A DNA stretch of 62,542 nt from Bacteroidales bacterium. Its GTDB lineage: Bacteria; Bacteroidota; Bacteroidia; Bacteroidales; Muribaculaceae. The notes under the pieces are model-generated. The model searched no databases, was not told where the DNA came from, and saw only the letters and a list, made by a program, of their open reading frames with translations. Position 1 is the first letter of the stretch. Each line of letters opens with the position of its first letter. Both the position numbers and the translations under genes were made by a program. Below are positions 51,662-59,995 of the stretch, in pieces. The stretch is from positions 1-62,542 of the forward strand of contig JAUNFY010000009.1 in assembly GCA_030524805.1 (NCBI GenBank). Reading direction: 5' to 3'.

Positions 51662-51788
51662 GAGTCAATTATTGTCAGTCATTCCCAATAGGTTTGTTTA
51701 TCATGCAAAGTTACGAAAAAAATCCATTCCATCAAACAAACGCCCCCGCAATCCCAAGCCTCCCCCGAAAGAAGGAGCTTTTTTGAAG

Positions 51789-51868
51789 CCGTGTGAGGGC
51801 GAAGCCCGAAATTCCTCCCTCAAAATAGCCAGAGGAAGCAGTGTGAGGGCGGAAGCCCGAAATCCCCG
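51789..51868. repeat. GGGCGAAGCCC-type hairpin pair
   Basis: GTGTGAGGGCGAAGCCCGAA at 51789 and GTGTGAGGGCGGAAGCCCGA at 51841: two units in the same direction, each with a GGGC/GCCC stem. Part of the 593-base gap 51662-52254, which otherwise holds two GCGCCG-type hairpins and an AT-rich stretch (51980-52250) with no clear gene. The 92-codon open frame across 51701-51979 is made of these repeats. Confidence 0.65.
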
Positions 51869-51871
51869 CCC

Positions 51872-51901
51872 TGGTACCGCGCCGATCTCCGAGCGGCGCC
51901 C
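51872..51901. repeat. GCGCCG-type hairpin repeat, copy 3
   Basis: GGTACC then GCGCCG (51879-51884), loop ATCTCCGAG, CGGCGC (51894-51899). Same loop as the other copies. Confidence 0.85.
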
Positions 51902-51923
51902 CACCGCCCCCGCAATCCCACTC

Positions 51924-51953
51924 CGGTACTGCGCCGATCTCCGAGCGGCGCCC
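51924..51953. repeat. GCGCCG-type hairpin repeat, copy 4
   Basis: GGTACT then GCGCCG (51931-51936), loop ATCTCCGAG, CGGCGC (51946-51951). Lies 52 bases after copy 3, same direction. Confidence 0.85.
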
Positions 51954-52254
51954 GATATGGTCCCAACCGGCCTGCCCAATTAAAAGGAATAAATATTAAA
52001 TAATGTTAAATTTGTAAAGATAATTTGTTTTTTTGAAAATTATTATTAAATTAGGCGCGGAATCCATAATTGCTGTCAAAAAGCTTTTGAATGGCGGTAT
52101 AATGTGAATAAAAAAATACGCCTCCTGGAATATTGTGATTTTCTGTGCATGTTTATTGAAAATTTGTAATTGGATGTAAAGAGTGGATAGAACCCGGTGT
52201 CGGCCGGTATAGTAATAACCCCGTGTATATTAATATGCAGTAAACCTAAAAGTT

Positions 52255-53115
52255 ATGAGAAAACTTGTCATGATGATGGTGCTGTCGGTTGTGGCGATGG
52301 CATTAGCTCTCTCCGTAGGAGCTACATACTTCAAAGAAGGAAGTGTATGGAAAACGTACAGGATCGGGACCACCGAGCCGAACATGGAGCGGGAATATTA
52401 CCGGTTCTATCTGAAAGTTGACGATTCCGACAACAGTGGCAGCGTGTTCAATCTTATCGAGGAGTCGGCGAAGGGCGATCTGGCCACCATTTGCCTCATA
52501 AAGGAGGAAGACAACCGTATCTACTTCTTTGATAATTTCACCTCGCAATGGTATCTGCTTTACGACTTCAACCTCAAGGAAGGGGATTGCGTGTGCGCAT
52601 ATACTCCGGATTTAAGTGAGCCTCAGTATCAAGGCCCGACCGTCACATACGTAAAATGCGTTGGCGAAGAACTTTATGAGCACGACAGCACTCCATGGCC
52701 GGCATTGAAACTGGAAGAATACGGAGATGCAGACTGCACCGAACTCTATGGTGAGGGTGTTTGGTTGAAAGGTCTTGGCTCGCCTCATGGTCTTATAGAG
52801 AATTGTGGCTTCGATTATATGGCCGGTTTAGGCTCGAAATTGTATGAGGTGGTAAGTGACGACGATGTGATCTACAAAGCATACGTGGCTTCTACTTCCT
52901 TGCTGAAATCTGAAAAAGTGTCATTGAGATGCACCGGCAGGCTCGTATCGCTGTCGGGTGTGGGCGATGGTTCTTCCGTAGCGGTTTATTCGGTCGACGG
53001 ACGCAAGATCGCGTCGTGCAAGGTTTCCGGCGGTACGGCCGACGTCCTCCTGCCCCAATCCGGAGCATATATGATAACGGTCGGCGACTCGGTTTTCAAA
53101 GTGCTGACCAGATGA
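52255..53115 (+). CDS. Exported protein with type IX-like C-terminal sorting tail
   Basis: 286 residues. Signal peptide RKLVMMMVLSVVAMALALSV. The domain starting YFKEGSVWKTYRIG resembles the exported protein at 44505-45455, and GVWLKGLGSPHGLIENCG is a motif I have seen in Bacteroidales secreted proteins of unknown role. Residues about 215-286 (VAVYSVDGRKIASCKVSGGT, LLPQSGAYMITVGDSVFKV) match the pattern of type A C-terminal domains that direct proteins to the type IX secretion system, consistent with porW and porX in the same window. Cargo function unknown. Confidence 0.78.
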   Translation: MRKLVMMMVLSVVAMALALSVGATYFKEGSVWKTYRIGTTEPNMEREYYRFYLKVDDSDNSGSVFNLIEESAKGDLATICLIKEEDNRIYFFDNFTSQWYLLYDFNLKEGDCVCAYTPDLSEPQYQGPTVTYVKCVGEELYEHDSTPWPALKLEEYGDADCTELYGEGVWLKGLGSPHGLIENCGFDYMAGLGSKLYEVVSDDDVIYKAYVASTSLLKSEKVSLRCTGRLVSLSGVGDGSSVAVYSVDGRKIASCKVSGGTADVLLPQSGAYMITVGDSVFKVLTR

Positions 53116-53142
53116 TTCCTGCAGAGCGTTTGCAACATCTTC

Positions 53143-53180
53143 AGGCTCCCGATCTCTGAGAGGGAGCCTTTGTTTTTTTT
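53143..53180 (+). terminator. Intrinsic terminator after the exported protein gene
   Basis: AGGCTCCC pairs with GGGAGCCT around an 11-base loop, followed by TTGTTTTTTTT. Confidence 0.88.
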
Positions 53181-53308
53181 GAATCGGCTCCTGATAACAT
53201 TAGCGAAATATTATCAGATTATTGACCGAATCCGACTCCAAAGCCTTAACTTTCCATAAATATGCTTTATAACATCTAATTCATCCCTCGCTCCTCCGCT
53301 TTTTTGAC

Positions 53309-53316
53309 TAAATTTG
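53309..53316 (+). promoter_or_regulatory. -7 box 4 bases ahead of the GH31 start codon
   Basis: TAAATTTG, then CGTT, then the ATG at 53321. By the spacing seen at the SRP RNA gene, transcription would start at or inside the ATG. No clear TTTG lies 20 bases upstream. Confidence 0.45.
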
Positions 53317-53320
53317 CGTT

Positions 53321-56218
53321 ATGGAAAAATACAGACCCAAATTCTTTCGTCTGTCAGCCATGATGCTGACGGCTGCCATCCTCGCATCTTGCGGGTCGCA
53401 CGGCTACAAGTCCGACAAAGACGGCATCGTCGTCAATGTCGATCCCAACGGTGAGAACGGGGTGCGCAAAGTACGCCTCCAGGTGCTCAGCGACAAAATC
53501 ATTCGTGTGTCGGCCACTCCCGACAATTCCTTCAGCAACGACACAAGCCTCGTGGTTGTGGATCAGAAGGTAAAGCCTGAATTCAAGGTGGAGGAGACCG
53601 ACTCCACCGTCTCGGTGGTGACCGCTGCCGTGAAGGCTACCGTCTCCCTCGCTTCGGGCGATGTCCGCTTCTTCGACAAGGACGGCAAGCTGATTCTTGC
53701 CGAGGCCGACGGCGGCCGCGAGTTCTCCCCCATAGAGGTGGAGGGCACCAAAGGCTACACCGTGCGTCAGGTTTTCCAGTCGCTTTCCGACGACGAGGGC
53801 ATCTACGGCCTCGGACAGCATCAGAGCGACGAATTCAACTACAAAGGCAAGAACGAGGAACTTTTCCAATACAACACCAAGGTCTCAGTGCCCTTCGTAG
53901 TCTCCACCGACAACTACGGCATCCTCTGGGATAGCTACTCCCTCTGCCGCTGGGGCAATCCCGACGGCTACAAGCAGCTCGGAGGCGTGTTCAAACTCTT
54001 CGACAAGGATGGTAAGGAAGGCGCTCTCACCGGCACCTACGTCCCCGCCGACAAAGCCGAACCTGCCATCGTACAGCGTGAGGACTCGATCTATTTCGAA
54101 CATCTCATCCGTGGCGACCTTGCCCACGTGGTCAACCTTCCGCAGAATTTCAATTTCGCCGGCAGCCATGTCACCTACGAAGGCGAGATAGAAGCCTCCG
54201 AGTCGGGCGAGTTCAAATTCATCCTCTACTATTCCGGCTATCAGAAAGTATACATCGACGGCAAGGAAGTGGTCCCCGAGCGGTGGCGCACTGCCTGGAA
54301 TCCCAACAGCTTCAAGTTCTCGGCCAACCTCGAGGCCGGCAAGCGCGTGCCCCTCAAGATTGAATGGGAGCCCAACGGAAGCGTGGCTTACTGCGGCCTG
54401 AGGGTCTACGACCCGCGCGACCCGAAAGACCAGATGCAGATGAGCTGGTGGGGCGAGATGCAGAGCGAGATCGACTACTACTTCGTATATGGCGACGACA
54501 TGAGCGACGTAATCGCCGGCTACCGCCAGCTCACCGGCAAAGCCCCCATCATGCCCAAATGGGCCATGGGTTACTGGCAGAGCCGCGAGAAATACAACAC
54601 TCAGGAAGAAGTGCTCTCCACTCTCGCCGAGTTCCGTCGCCGCGGTATTCCTATCGACAATATCGTGATCGACTGGCTACACTGGAAGGAAGACTCATGG
54701 GGAAGCCACGAGTTCGACCGCGCGCGCTTCCCCGACCCCAAGGGAATGGTCGATACCATCCACGACATGAACGCACGCCTCATGATCTCCGTATGGCCGA
54801 AGTTCTACGTCACTACCGACCACTACAAGGAATTCGACAAAAACGGCTGGATGTATAAGCTTCCCGTGCAGGACAGCATACGCGACTGGGTTGGCCCCGG
54901 CTATCTCAGCTCCTTCTATGATGCCTACGATCCCGAAGCGCGCAAACTCTTCTGGAGCCAGATCAACGACCACTACATGCCCCTCGGCATCGATGCCTGG
55001 TGGATGGACGCAAGCGAGCCCAACATCCGCGACTGCACCGACATCCAGTATCGCAAAGACCTCATCACCCCGACGGCCCTCGGCCCCTCCACAAAATACT
55101 TCAACGCCTACGCCCTTGAGAATGCCGATGCCATCTACAACGGCCAGCGCGGCGTAGACCACGACAAACGTGTGTTCCTCCTCACCCGTTCCGGTTTCGC
55201 CGGTCAGCAGCGTTACTCCACCGCAACATGGAGCGGCGACATCGCCACACGCTGGGAAGACATGAAGGCTCAGATCTCGGCAGGCCTCAACTTCTCGATG
55301 AGCGGCATACCCTGGTGGACAATGGATATCGGCGGCTTCTGCGTCGAAGACCGCTACGTGAAGGCGCAGCAGGAATTCCTCAAGTCGGGCGTCGAGAATC
55401 CCGACCTCAAGGAATGGCGCGAGCTCAACACCCGCTGGTATCAGTTCGGTGCCTTCTCGCCCCTCTTCCGCGCCCACGGTCAGTGGCCCTACCGCGAGAT
55501 CTTCAACATCGCGCCCGAATCGCATCCCGCCTATAAGTCGGTGGTCTACTACACCAACCTCCGCTACGACCTCATGCCCTACATCTACTCCCTCGCCGGC
55601 ATGACCCACTTCGACGACTACACCGTGATGCGCCCGATGGTGATGGACTTCACCGCCGACAAGGCAACACGCAACATCGGCGACCAGTATATGTTTGGCG
55701 ACGCCTTCCTCGTGGCTCCCGTCTATGAGTTCAACGCCCGCTCACGCGAGGTTTACTTCCCCAAGGGTGCTGTCTGGTACGACTTCTACACCGGCAAGGT
55801 GGTGAGCGACGGCGGCGAGACAAAGGTTGCGGCGGCTCCCTACGAGCGCATGCCTCTCTTCGTCCGCTCCGGCTCCATCGTTCCCTTCGGTCCCGAGATG
55901 CAATACTCCGACCAGCGACCCGCCGATGTCATAAATCTTTATGTCTACACCGGCTCCGACGGCAAGTTCACCCTCTATGAAGACGAGAACCTCAACTACA
56001 ACTACGAGAAGGGTACCTACGCCATGATTCCGTTCACATTCGACAACGCCACCTCGACCCTCACCATCGGCGACCGCGAGGGATCGTTCCCCGGCATGCT
56101 CGAGAACCGCGTATTCAATGTTGTGAAGGTATCTCCCGACCATGCGGTGCCCTACGGACGCACCCCCTCAGGTGTCGAAGTGAAATACTCCGGCAAGAAG
56201 ACCGAGGTAAAACTCTGA
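53321..56218 (+). CDS. GH31 glycosidase with PA14 insert (alpha-xylosidase/alpha-glucosidase)
   Basis: 965 residues. Lipoprotein signal (AMMLTAAILASC). N-terminal beta-sandwich with YGLGQHQSDEF near residue 165; a PA14 insert at about 280-355 (SGEFKFILYYSGYQKVYIDG), as in the Bacteroides ovatus xyloglucan enzyme BoGH31A; then the catalytic barrel with MGYWQSREKYNTQEEV, nucleophile Asp in DAWWMDASEPN near 565, acid/base Asp in TATWSGDIATRW near 640 and PWWTMDIGGF near 665. An exo-acting enzyme removing alpha-linked xylose or glucose at the cell surface or periplasm. The PA14 placement favours alpha-xylosidase, but this is inference. Confidence 0.93.
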   Translation: MEKYRPKFFRLSAMMLTAAILASCGSHGYKSDKDGIVVNVDPNGENGVRKVRLQVLSDKIIRVSATPDNSFSNDTSLVVVDQKVKPEFKVEETDSTVSVVTAAVKATVSLASGDVRFFDKDGKLILAEADGGREFSPIEVEGTKGYTVRQVFQSLSDDEGIYGLGQHQSDEFNYKGKNEELFQYNTKVSVPFVVSTDNYGILWDSYSLCRWGNPDGYKQLGGVFKLFDKDGKEGALTGTYVPADKAEPAIVQREDSIYFEHLIRGDLAHVVNLPQNFNFAGSHVTYEGEIEASESGEFKFILYYSGYQKVYIDGKEVVPERWRTAWNPNSFKFSANLEAGKRVPLKIEWEPNGSVAYCGLRVYDPRDPKDQMQMSWWGEMQSEIDYYFVYGDDMSDVIAGYRQLTGKAPIMPKWAMGYWQSREKYNTQEEVLSTLAEFRRRGIPIDNIVIDWLHWKEDSWGSHEFDRARFPDPKGMVDTIHDMNARLMISVWPKFYVTTDHYKEFDKNGWMYKLPVQDSIRDWVGPGYLSSFYDAYDPEARKLFWSQINDHYMPLGIDAWWMDASEPNIRDCTDIQYRKDLITPTALGPSTKYFNAYALENADAIYNGQRGVDHDKRVFLLTRSGFAGQQRYSTATWSGDIATRWEDMKAQISAGLNFSMSGIPWWTMDIGGFCVEDRYVKAQQEFLKSGVENPDLKEWRELNTRWYQFGAFSPLFRAHGQWPYREIFNIAPESHPAYKSVVYYTNLRYDLMPYIYSLAGMTHFDDYTVMRPMVMDFTADKATRNIGDQYMFGDAFLVAPVYEFNARSREVYFPKGAVWYDFYTGKVVSDGGETKVAAAPYERMPLFVRSGSIVPFGPEMQYSDQRPADVINLYVYTGSDGKFTLYEDENLNYNYEKGTYAMIPFTFDNATSTLTIGDREGSFPGMLENRVFNVVKVSPDHAVPYGRTPSGVEVKYSGKKTEVKL

Positions 56219-56242
56219 CCCGTACACACCTCCCATAATACA

Positions 56243-56277
56243 GCCACCCCGGAAATCCTCGTGATTTCCGGGGTGGC
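56243..56277. terminator. Hairpin between convergent GH31 and beta-helix-GH30 genes
   Basis: GCCACCCCGGAAATC pairs perfectly with its complement around a 5-base loop, followed by CTTTCG on the plus strand. 24 bases after the GH31 stop. Confidence 0.75.
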
Positions 56278-56351
56278 CTTTCGTTTGCGGTCGATATCCC
56301 CGGTCGGGCCGATTCCCTGTTCGGTAGATATCGCCGTTGCGGTCGATCTCC

Positions 56352-59300
56352 TTATTCTTGTCCGGGGGCTGCCCAACGGGCGGTGGTGATCGACTTGGCG
56401 GGGAGGGTCAGCGTGAAGCTGCGGCTGCCGTCGCCGATCGGAAGTGTCACTTCGTGGTCGTTGCGGTTGCTCAGCGCTATCCCGAGGGTGCCGTCGGGGT
56501 TGGCGAACGCGCTGTAGACCACTCCTTCGGGCACATCCCCCTCTGTGGCCCTGACTCCGATCAGACGGGCTCCGGGCTGCGCGGCGAGCGCCGAATGCGC
56601 CATTATGTAGTAGAATGAATTGCGCCTGATGGTCTTGTAGTCGTCGGCTATGTCCACCGCTCCGAAGCCCGTGGAGCATCCGCCCGGCCTCCACGGCCCG
56701 CGGTTGGAGTCGAGCATCAGGTTCCATATCACTGACCCGCGGCAACCCTTGTTGACGGTCGAAAGGCATATCTGCTCCATGTCTTCCACAAGGCGCCGCT
56801 CGAGGTTGGCGCCGTCGTTCCAGTTGCCGGCCGTCGATTCGGTAAACACCAGTTCCTTGTCGGGCGCGGCTTCCCTCACGCGGTCGAGCTCTTCCACAGC
56901 TCCGCCATAGTTGTGGTAGGCGGCTCCTGCGATATATCGCGATGCCTCGGCATCCCGGTAGATGTTCACCGGATAGTCCTGCTGCTCGGCTATATTGTCA
57001 TAATTGTAGTTGTGGTCGAAGGCATAGATCTTGGTCGCTATTCCCTCCTTCTCGAAGCGCGGGCCGAGGGCGTTCTTGATGAAGTCGCGCTGCTCTTCCC
57101 AGCCCATATACATCGATGCGGAGTTCCCGCGGTTCAAAGGCTCGTTCTGCGGCGTCACCCCGTATATCTTTATCCCCTCTTTCTCGAAAGCCTTTATCCA
57201 GCGGGCGAAATACTCGGCATAGTCTGCGTAGAGCGCCGGGTTGAGTTGTCCGCTCGTCCAGCTTTCGAAAGGTTTCAGGTCTTTCAGGTTGTCCACCTTC
57301 ATCCAGCGCGGTGCGGTCCAGGGGGCGCTTATCACTTTCACCTCCGGGTTGATGGCCAGTATCTCCTTCATCACCGGAATGATGTAGTCCGTTTCCTCCG
57401 CCGTCAGCGCGAAGTTCTCTATTCCCGGAGTGTCGCAGCAGGTGTAGTCGCTCAGCGAGAAGTCGGAAGCCCCTATCGGAATGCGCACATAGCTCATGCC
57501 GTAGCCCTCGGTTGGCGAGAAGGTGGCCTTGAGGAAAGCGCTCCGGTCGGCCTCGTTCATCTTCAGCAGGTTGTAGGCTGTCGAGCCGGTGATGGCTGCC
57601 CCGAATCCGTCGATAGGTTGCCGGCAGTCGGCTGGGTCGAGCGTCAGGACCGGCGTCGTGGCAGCCGGCGTCGTGTCGAAGTCTATCCATTTCTCGCTCA
57701 GGTCGAGGCTGCGGTCGGAGGTGGTGCTCACTGTCCTCACGTTGCTCTTCCGGTTGTCTTTCATCCTTACAAGGTTGTCGCGCCATGTGTTGTAGGTGCT
57801 CTTTATTTTACCGTTGATGAGAAACCCGATGCCGCGCGGTCCCGGGCTGGAGAGCGAGTTGTTGCAGAGGTTGGTGAAGGTCACTCCCTCAGTCTCCGGA
57901 GCCTCCACCGAGTTGGCTATCCTGATGTCGTTGATGATGACGTCGTAGATACCCATGGCGCGTGCGTCGTGGCGCTTCACGTGGTCTGCCACCTTGTAGG
58001 CGGCATATCCGTCGGCGGTGCCCTCATGGCTCATGTAGGCCGACTGCACCGGAGCGTCGTAGGGTGTCTCGCACTGGTAGAATATCATCAGTCCGTCCTC
58101 GCCGTTCCAGAGGGTCTGGTATTCCTGGAAATGCTCGTTGAAGAGGCCGTAGATGCTCACTCCGTCGCCGTTCACCACAAGGCCGTTGCGCGCCGTGTTC
58201 ACATCCCAGCCCACGCTGCCTCTCACTCCGTGGTCGGCCCTCCAAATCCAGAAGTGGTCGCCGATCACGTCGTTGCTGTTGATCTCCACGGCATGGTCCA
58301 CATGCACCGGTGCCGGCCTGAAGCCGCCTATCCGGAAGAAGAGGTCGCTGAGCAGCACCGGATTGTCTTGATGCCGCTTGCCGCTCTTCCCTTCGCCCAC
58401 CTCGATGAGCGTGCGCGACGACCAATGCGAGTCGAACAGCAGCGATGCTATCGTCACTCCGTCGGTGTCGGCCACCTTGATGGCCGTGTCGCTGTTTTTC
58501 TCGCCCGGTATCAGCGTGGCCCATCCCAGGCCCATCACTATCGCGTCGGGACGGTCTACCACCAGGGGCTCGTCGAGCGTATACATGCCGGGAGTGAAAA
58601 GGATGTTTTTCCCTTTCTTCAGTTGCCTGTTGATTTCCGATGCCGGAGTCTGCCGCTTCACTATGTAGAATTCCTTCAGCAGGTCGAGGCTCTCGCCGGG
58701 TCCCATGTCGGTGCGCGTGTAGGATACTCCCTTGCTGTCGCGTCGCAGAGCCGGACGGAACACCTTGTAGCGTCCGTCGTCGCCGATGTAGAGGAATGGT
58801 TTCTCCCGCATCACTCCAGTGGTCGGTATGAAGGTCACGTTGTCGCGGGCATTTTCCCCGATGTAGGAGCCGGTGTCGGCCTTGTCGCCCAGTTCCACTC
58901 CCGCGAAGCAGTAGTTGTATTTCTCCTCCCTGAAGTCGCCGCGTCCTTCCTCCAGCCGCGAGTTGCGGTAGAGCCATTGCTGCTGATGGTCGGAGCCGGC
59001 CGGGGCGTCAAACACGCAGTCGGCGGCGAAACCGCCGCTTACCCAGCCATCGCCCCATTGCGTGCGCATCACCCGCTCCGAGTGTACCCTCCGGATGGGA
59101 GCGGCCTGCGAAACCGCCCATTTGAAGGTCTCAGGCTCGTCGTAGGTGGTCGGTCCGGCTATCGAGAAGTTCTCCGCCGAGCGCCAGAAGGTGCAGGTGC
59201 CGTTGTCGTCGCGAAGGTGCGGAGGTGTGTGGATGTTGGAGAGCCTCACGTCGTAGGGCGTTTTCCCGAGGCCCGCTATGTGCACGTAGAATGGCACGTT

Positions 59301-59558
59301 GATAAGGCCGGCCGCCGTGTAGTCGCCCGGCTCGAACAGGAGCGCGTAGCGGTCGCTGCTCATCTCGCGCCCGAAGAGCGAGTCGTTCACTTCCGAAATC
59401 TTTGCCGCCACATATTCCGGTGAATCCTGCGGCGTGAACACAATCACCTTTTCCCCGAAGATTTTCTTCGCGTCGGGGCGTCCGGCGTATGCCGCGCCGA
59501 TGCCGGCCACTGCCGTCATCGCTGCCAGTGCTGAGGTCAGTATGTTTCGTCTCATCAT
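56352..59558 (-). CDS. Exported beta-helix (GH55-like) plus GH30 glucanase fusion
   Basis: 1068 residues with a signal peptide (RNILTSALAAMTAVAGIGA). Residues about 30-610 are a right-handed beta-helix protein of the group annotated as coagulation factor 5/8 or adenylyl-cyclase-like and related to GH55 (FTPGMYTLDEPLVVDRPDAI, VNGDGVSIYGLFNEHFQEYQ, DGYAAYKVADHVKRHDARAM). Residues about 635-1068 are a GH30 enzyme: DGFGAAITGSTAYNLL, acid/base Glu in YGVTPQNEPLNRGN, nucleophile Glu in KELVFTESTAGNW, and the closing beta domain. GH30 subfamily 3 members act on beta-1,6-glucan, and GH55 on beta-1,3-glucan, so one chain might attack branched beta-glucan. The promoter lies beyond a palindrome and G-rich tract. 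Confidence 0.88.
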   Translation of the reverse strand: MMRRNILTSALAAMTAVAGIGAAYAGRPDAKKIFGEKVIVFTPQDSPEYVAAKISEVNDSLFGREMSSDRYALLFEPGDYTAAGLINVPFYVHIAGLGKTPYDVRLSNIHTPPHLRDDNGTCTFWRSAENFSIAGPTTYDEPETFKWAVSQAAPIRRVHSERVMRTQWGDGWVSGGFAADCVFDAPAGSDHQQQWLYRNSRLEEGRGDFREEKYNYCFAGVELGDKADTGSYIGENARDNVTFIPTTGVMREKPFLYIGDDGRYKVFRPALRRDSKGVSYTRTDMGPGESLDLLKEFYIVKRQTPASEINRQLKKGKNILFTPGMYTLDEPLVVDRPDAIVMGLGWATLIPGEKNSDTAIKVADTDGVTIASLLFDSHWSSRTLIEVGEGKSGKRHQDNPVLLSDLFFRIGGFRPAPVHVDHAVEINSNDVIGDHFWIWRADHGVRGSVGWDVNTARNGLVVNGDGVSIYGLFNEHFQEYQTLWNGEDGLMIFYQCETPYDAPVQSAYMSHEGTADGYAAYKVADHVKRHDARAMGIYDVIINDIRIANSVEAPETEGVTFTNLCNNSLSSPGPRGIGFLINGKIKSTYNTWRDNLVRMKDNRKSNVRTVSTTSDRSLDLSEKWIDFDTTPAATTPVLTLDPADCRQPIDGFGAAITGSTAYNLLKMNEADRSAFLKATFSPTEGYGMSYVRIPIGASDFSLSDYTCCDTPGIENFALTAEETDYIIPVMKEILAINPEVKVISAPWTAPRWMKVDNLKDLKPFESWTSGQLNPALYADYAEYFARWIKAFEKEGIKIYGVTPQNEPLNRGNSASMYMGWEEQRDFIKNALGPRFEKEGIATKIYAFDHNYNYDNIAEQQDYPVNIYRDAEASRYIAGAAYHNYGGAVEELDRVREAAPDKELVFTESTAGNWNDGANLERRLVEDMEQICLSTVNKGCRGSVIWNLMLDSNRGPWRPGGCSTGFGAVDIADDYKTIRRNSFYYIMAHSALAAQPGARLIGVRATEGDVPEGVVYSAFANPDGTLGIALSNRNDHEVTLPIGDGSRSFTLTLPAKSITTARWAAPGQE

Positions 59559-59612
59559 GCTGTATTGAGTTTTTTATAATATTTAAAAGGCTATTTATTT
59601 TGGATATCTAAT

Positions 59613-59664
59613 CCTTGAACCCTAACCCCTGAACCTCAATTTCCGCCGGCCGGCGGAAATTGAG
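59613..59664 (-). repeat. 30-bp perfect palindrome plus GGGTTA-type tract in the glucanase leader
   Basis: 59635-59664 is a perfect palindrome with half-site CTCAATTTCCGCCGG; on the minus strand it is followed by AGGTTCAGGGGTTAGGGTTC (59615-59634). Both lie between the predicted promoter (59674-59704) and the start codon at 59558, so the mRNA would begin with the palindrome about 5 bases from its 5' end. Confidence 0.8.
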
Positions 59665-59673
59665 TTGACAATG

Positions 59674-59704
59674 CAAAGATAGCCATACTTTCCCTCACCG
59701 CAAA
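59674..59704 (-). promoter_or_regulatory. Promoter of the beta-helix-GH30 gene
   Basis: Minus-strand TTTG (complement of 59701-59704), 19 bases, TATCTTTG (complement of 59674-59681). Predicted leader about 110 bases. Confidence 0.75.
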
Positions 59705-59792
59705 TTCAAGTAAACCCCGCAAGTAAACCGTCTGTTCTCATACTTCTCTGATATATAGGTCTTAATATGTCGGCCAATCCTCCCATATAGTA

Positions 59793-59828
59793 AGAAAAGA
59801 AGCGCCCCGGCTTTGACCGGAGCGCCCC
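59793..59828 (-). terminator. Terminator after the GH3 gene
   Basis: On the minus strand GCGCTCCGG pairs with CCGGGGCGC (one mismatch) around TCAAAG, followed by TTCTTTTCTTA. It lies between the GH3 gene and the promoter of the next gene. Confidence 0.75.
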
Positions 59829-59892
59829 TTTCGCTATTTCAGATTTATTTGATTTCAATATCCCCTAAAGTTCCGCAGCAGTTAATCCAACC

Positions 59893-59990
59893 CATAACGG
59901 TTAAACTAACCCTGACAATTAATCCACCCAAGCGGTTAAACTAACCCCTAACCCCTAACCCTTATGTTTCGCCAAAAGGCGAAACATAAG
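59893..59990 (-). repeat. Perfect hairpin plus GGGTTA-type tract after the GH3 gene
   Basis: Minus strand, 5 bases after the GH3 stop codon: a perfect 13-bp hairpin (CTTATGTTTCGCC, loop TTTT, complement; 59961-59990), then GGGTTAGGGGTTAGGGGTTA (from 59960 down) and TTTAACCG, then a second CGGTTAAACTAACCC-type unit. Three adjacent G-runs make a G-quadruplex possible with a more distant fourth run. Confidence 0.78.
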
Positions 59991-59995
59991 TTAAC

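Noticed and set aside
51701-51979. 92-codon open frame on the minus strand
   Set aside because: Made of GCGCCG and GGGCGAAGCCC repeat units translated through; the repeats occur elsewhere without an open frame.
56913-59423. 836-codon open frame on the plus strand
   Set aside because: It lies wholly opposite the beta-helix-GH30 gene, has no signal peptide or recognisable domain, and its composition is that expected from the complement of GC-rich coding DNA.
59961-59990. Hairpin after the GH3 stop read as a simple terminator
   Set aside because: No T-run follows it; instead it joins a G-rich tract like those found in leaders, and a better terminator with T-run lies further on at 59793-59828.
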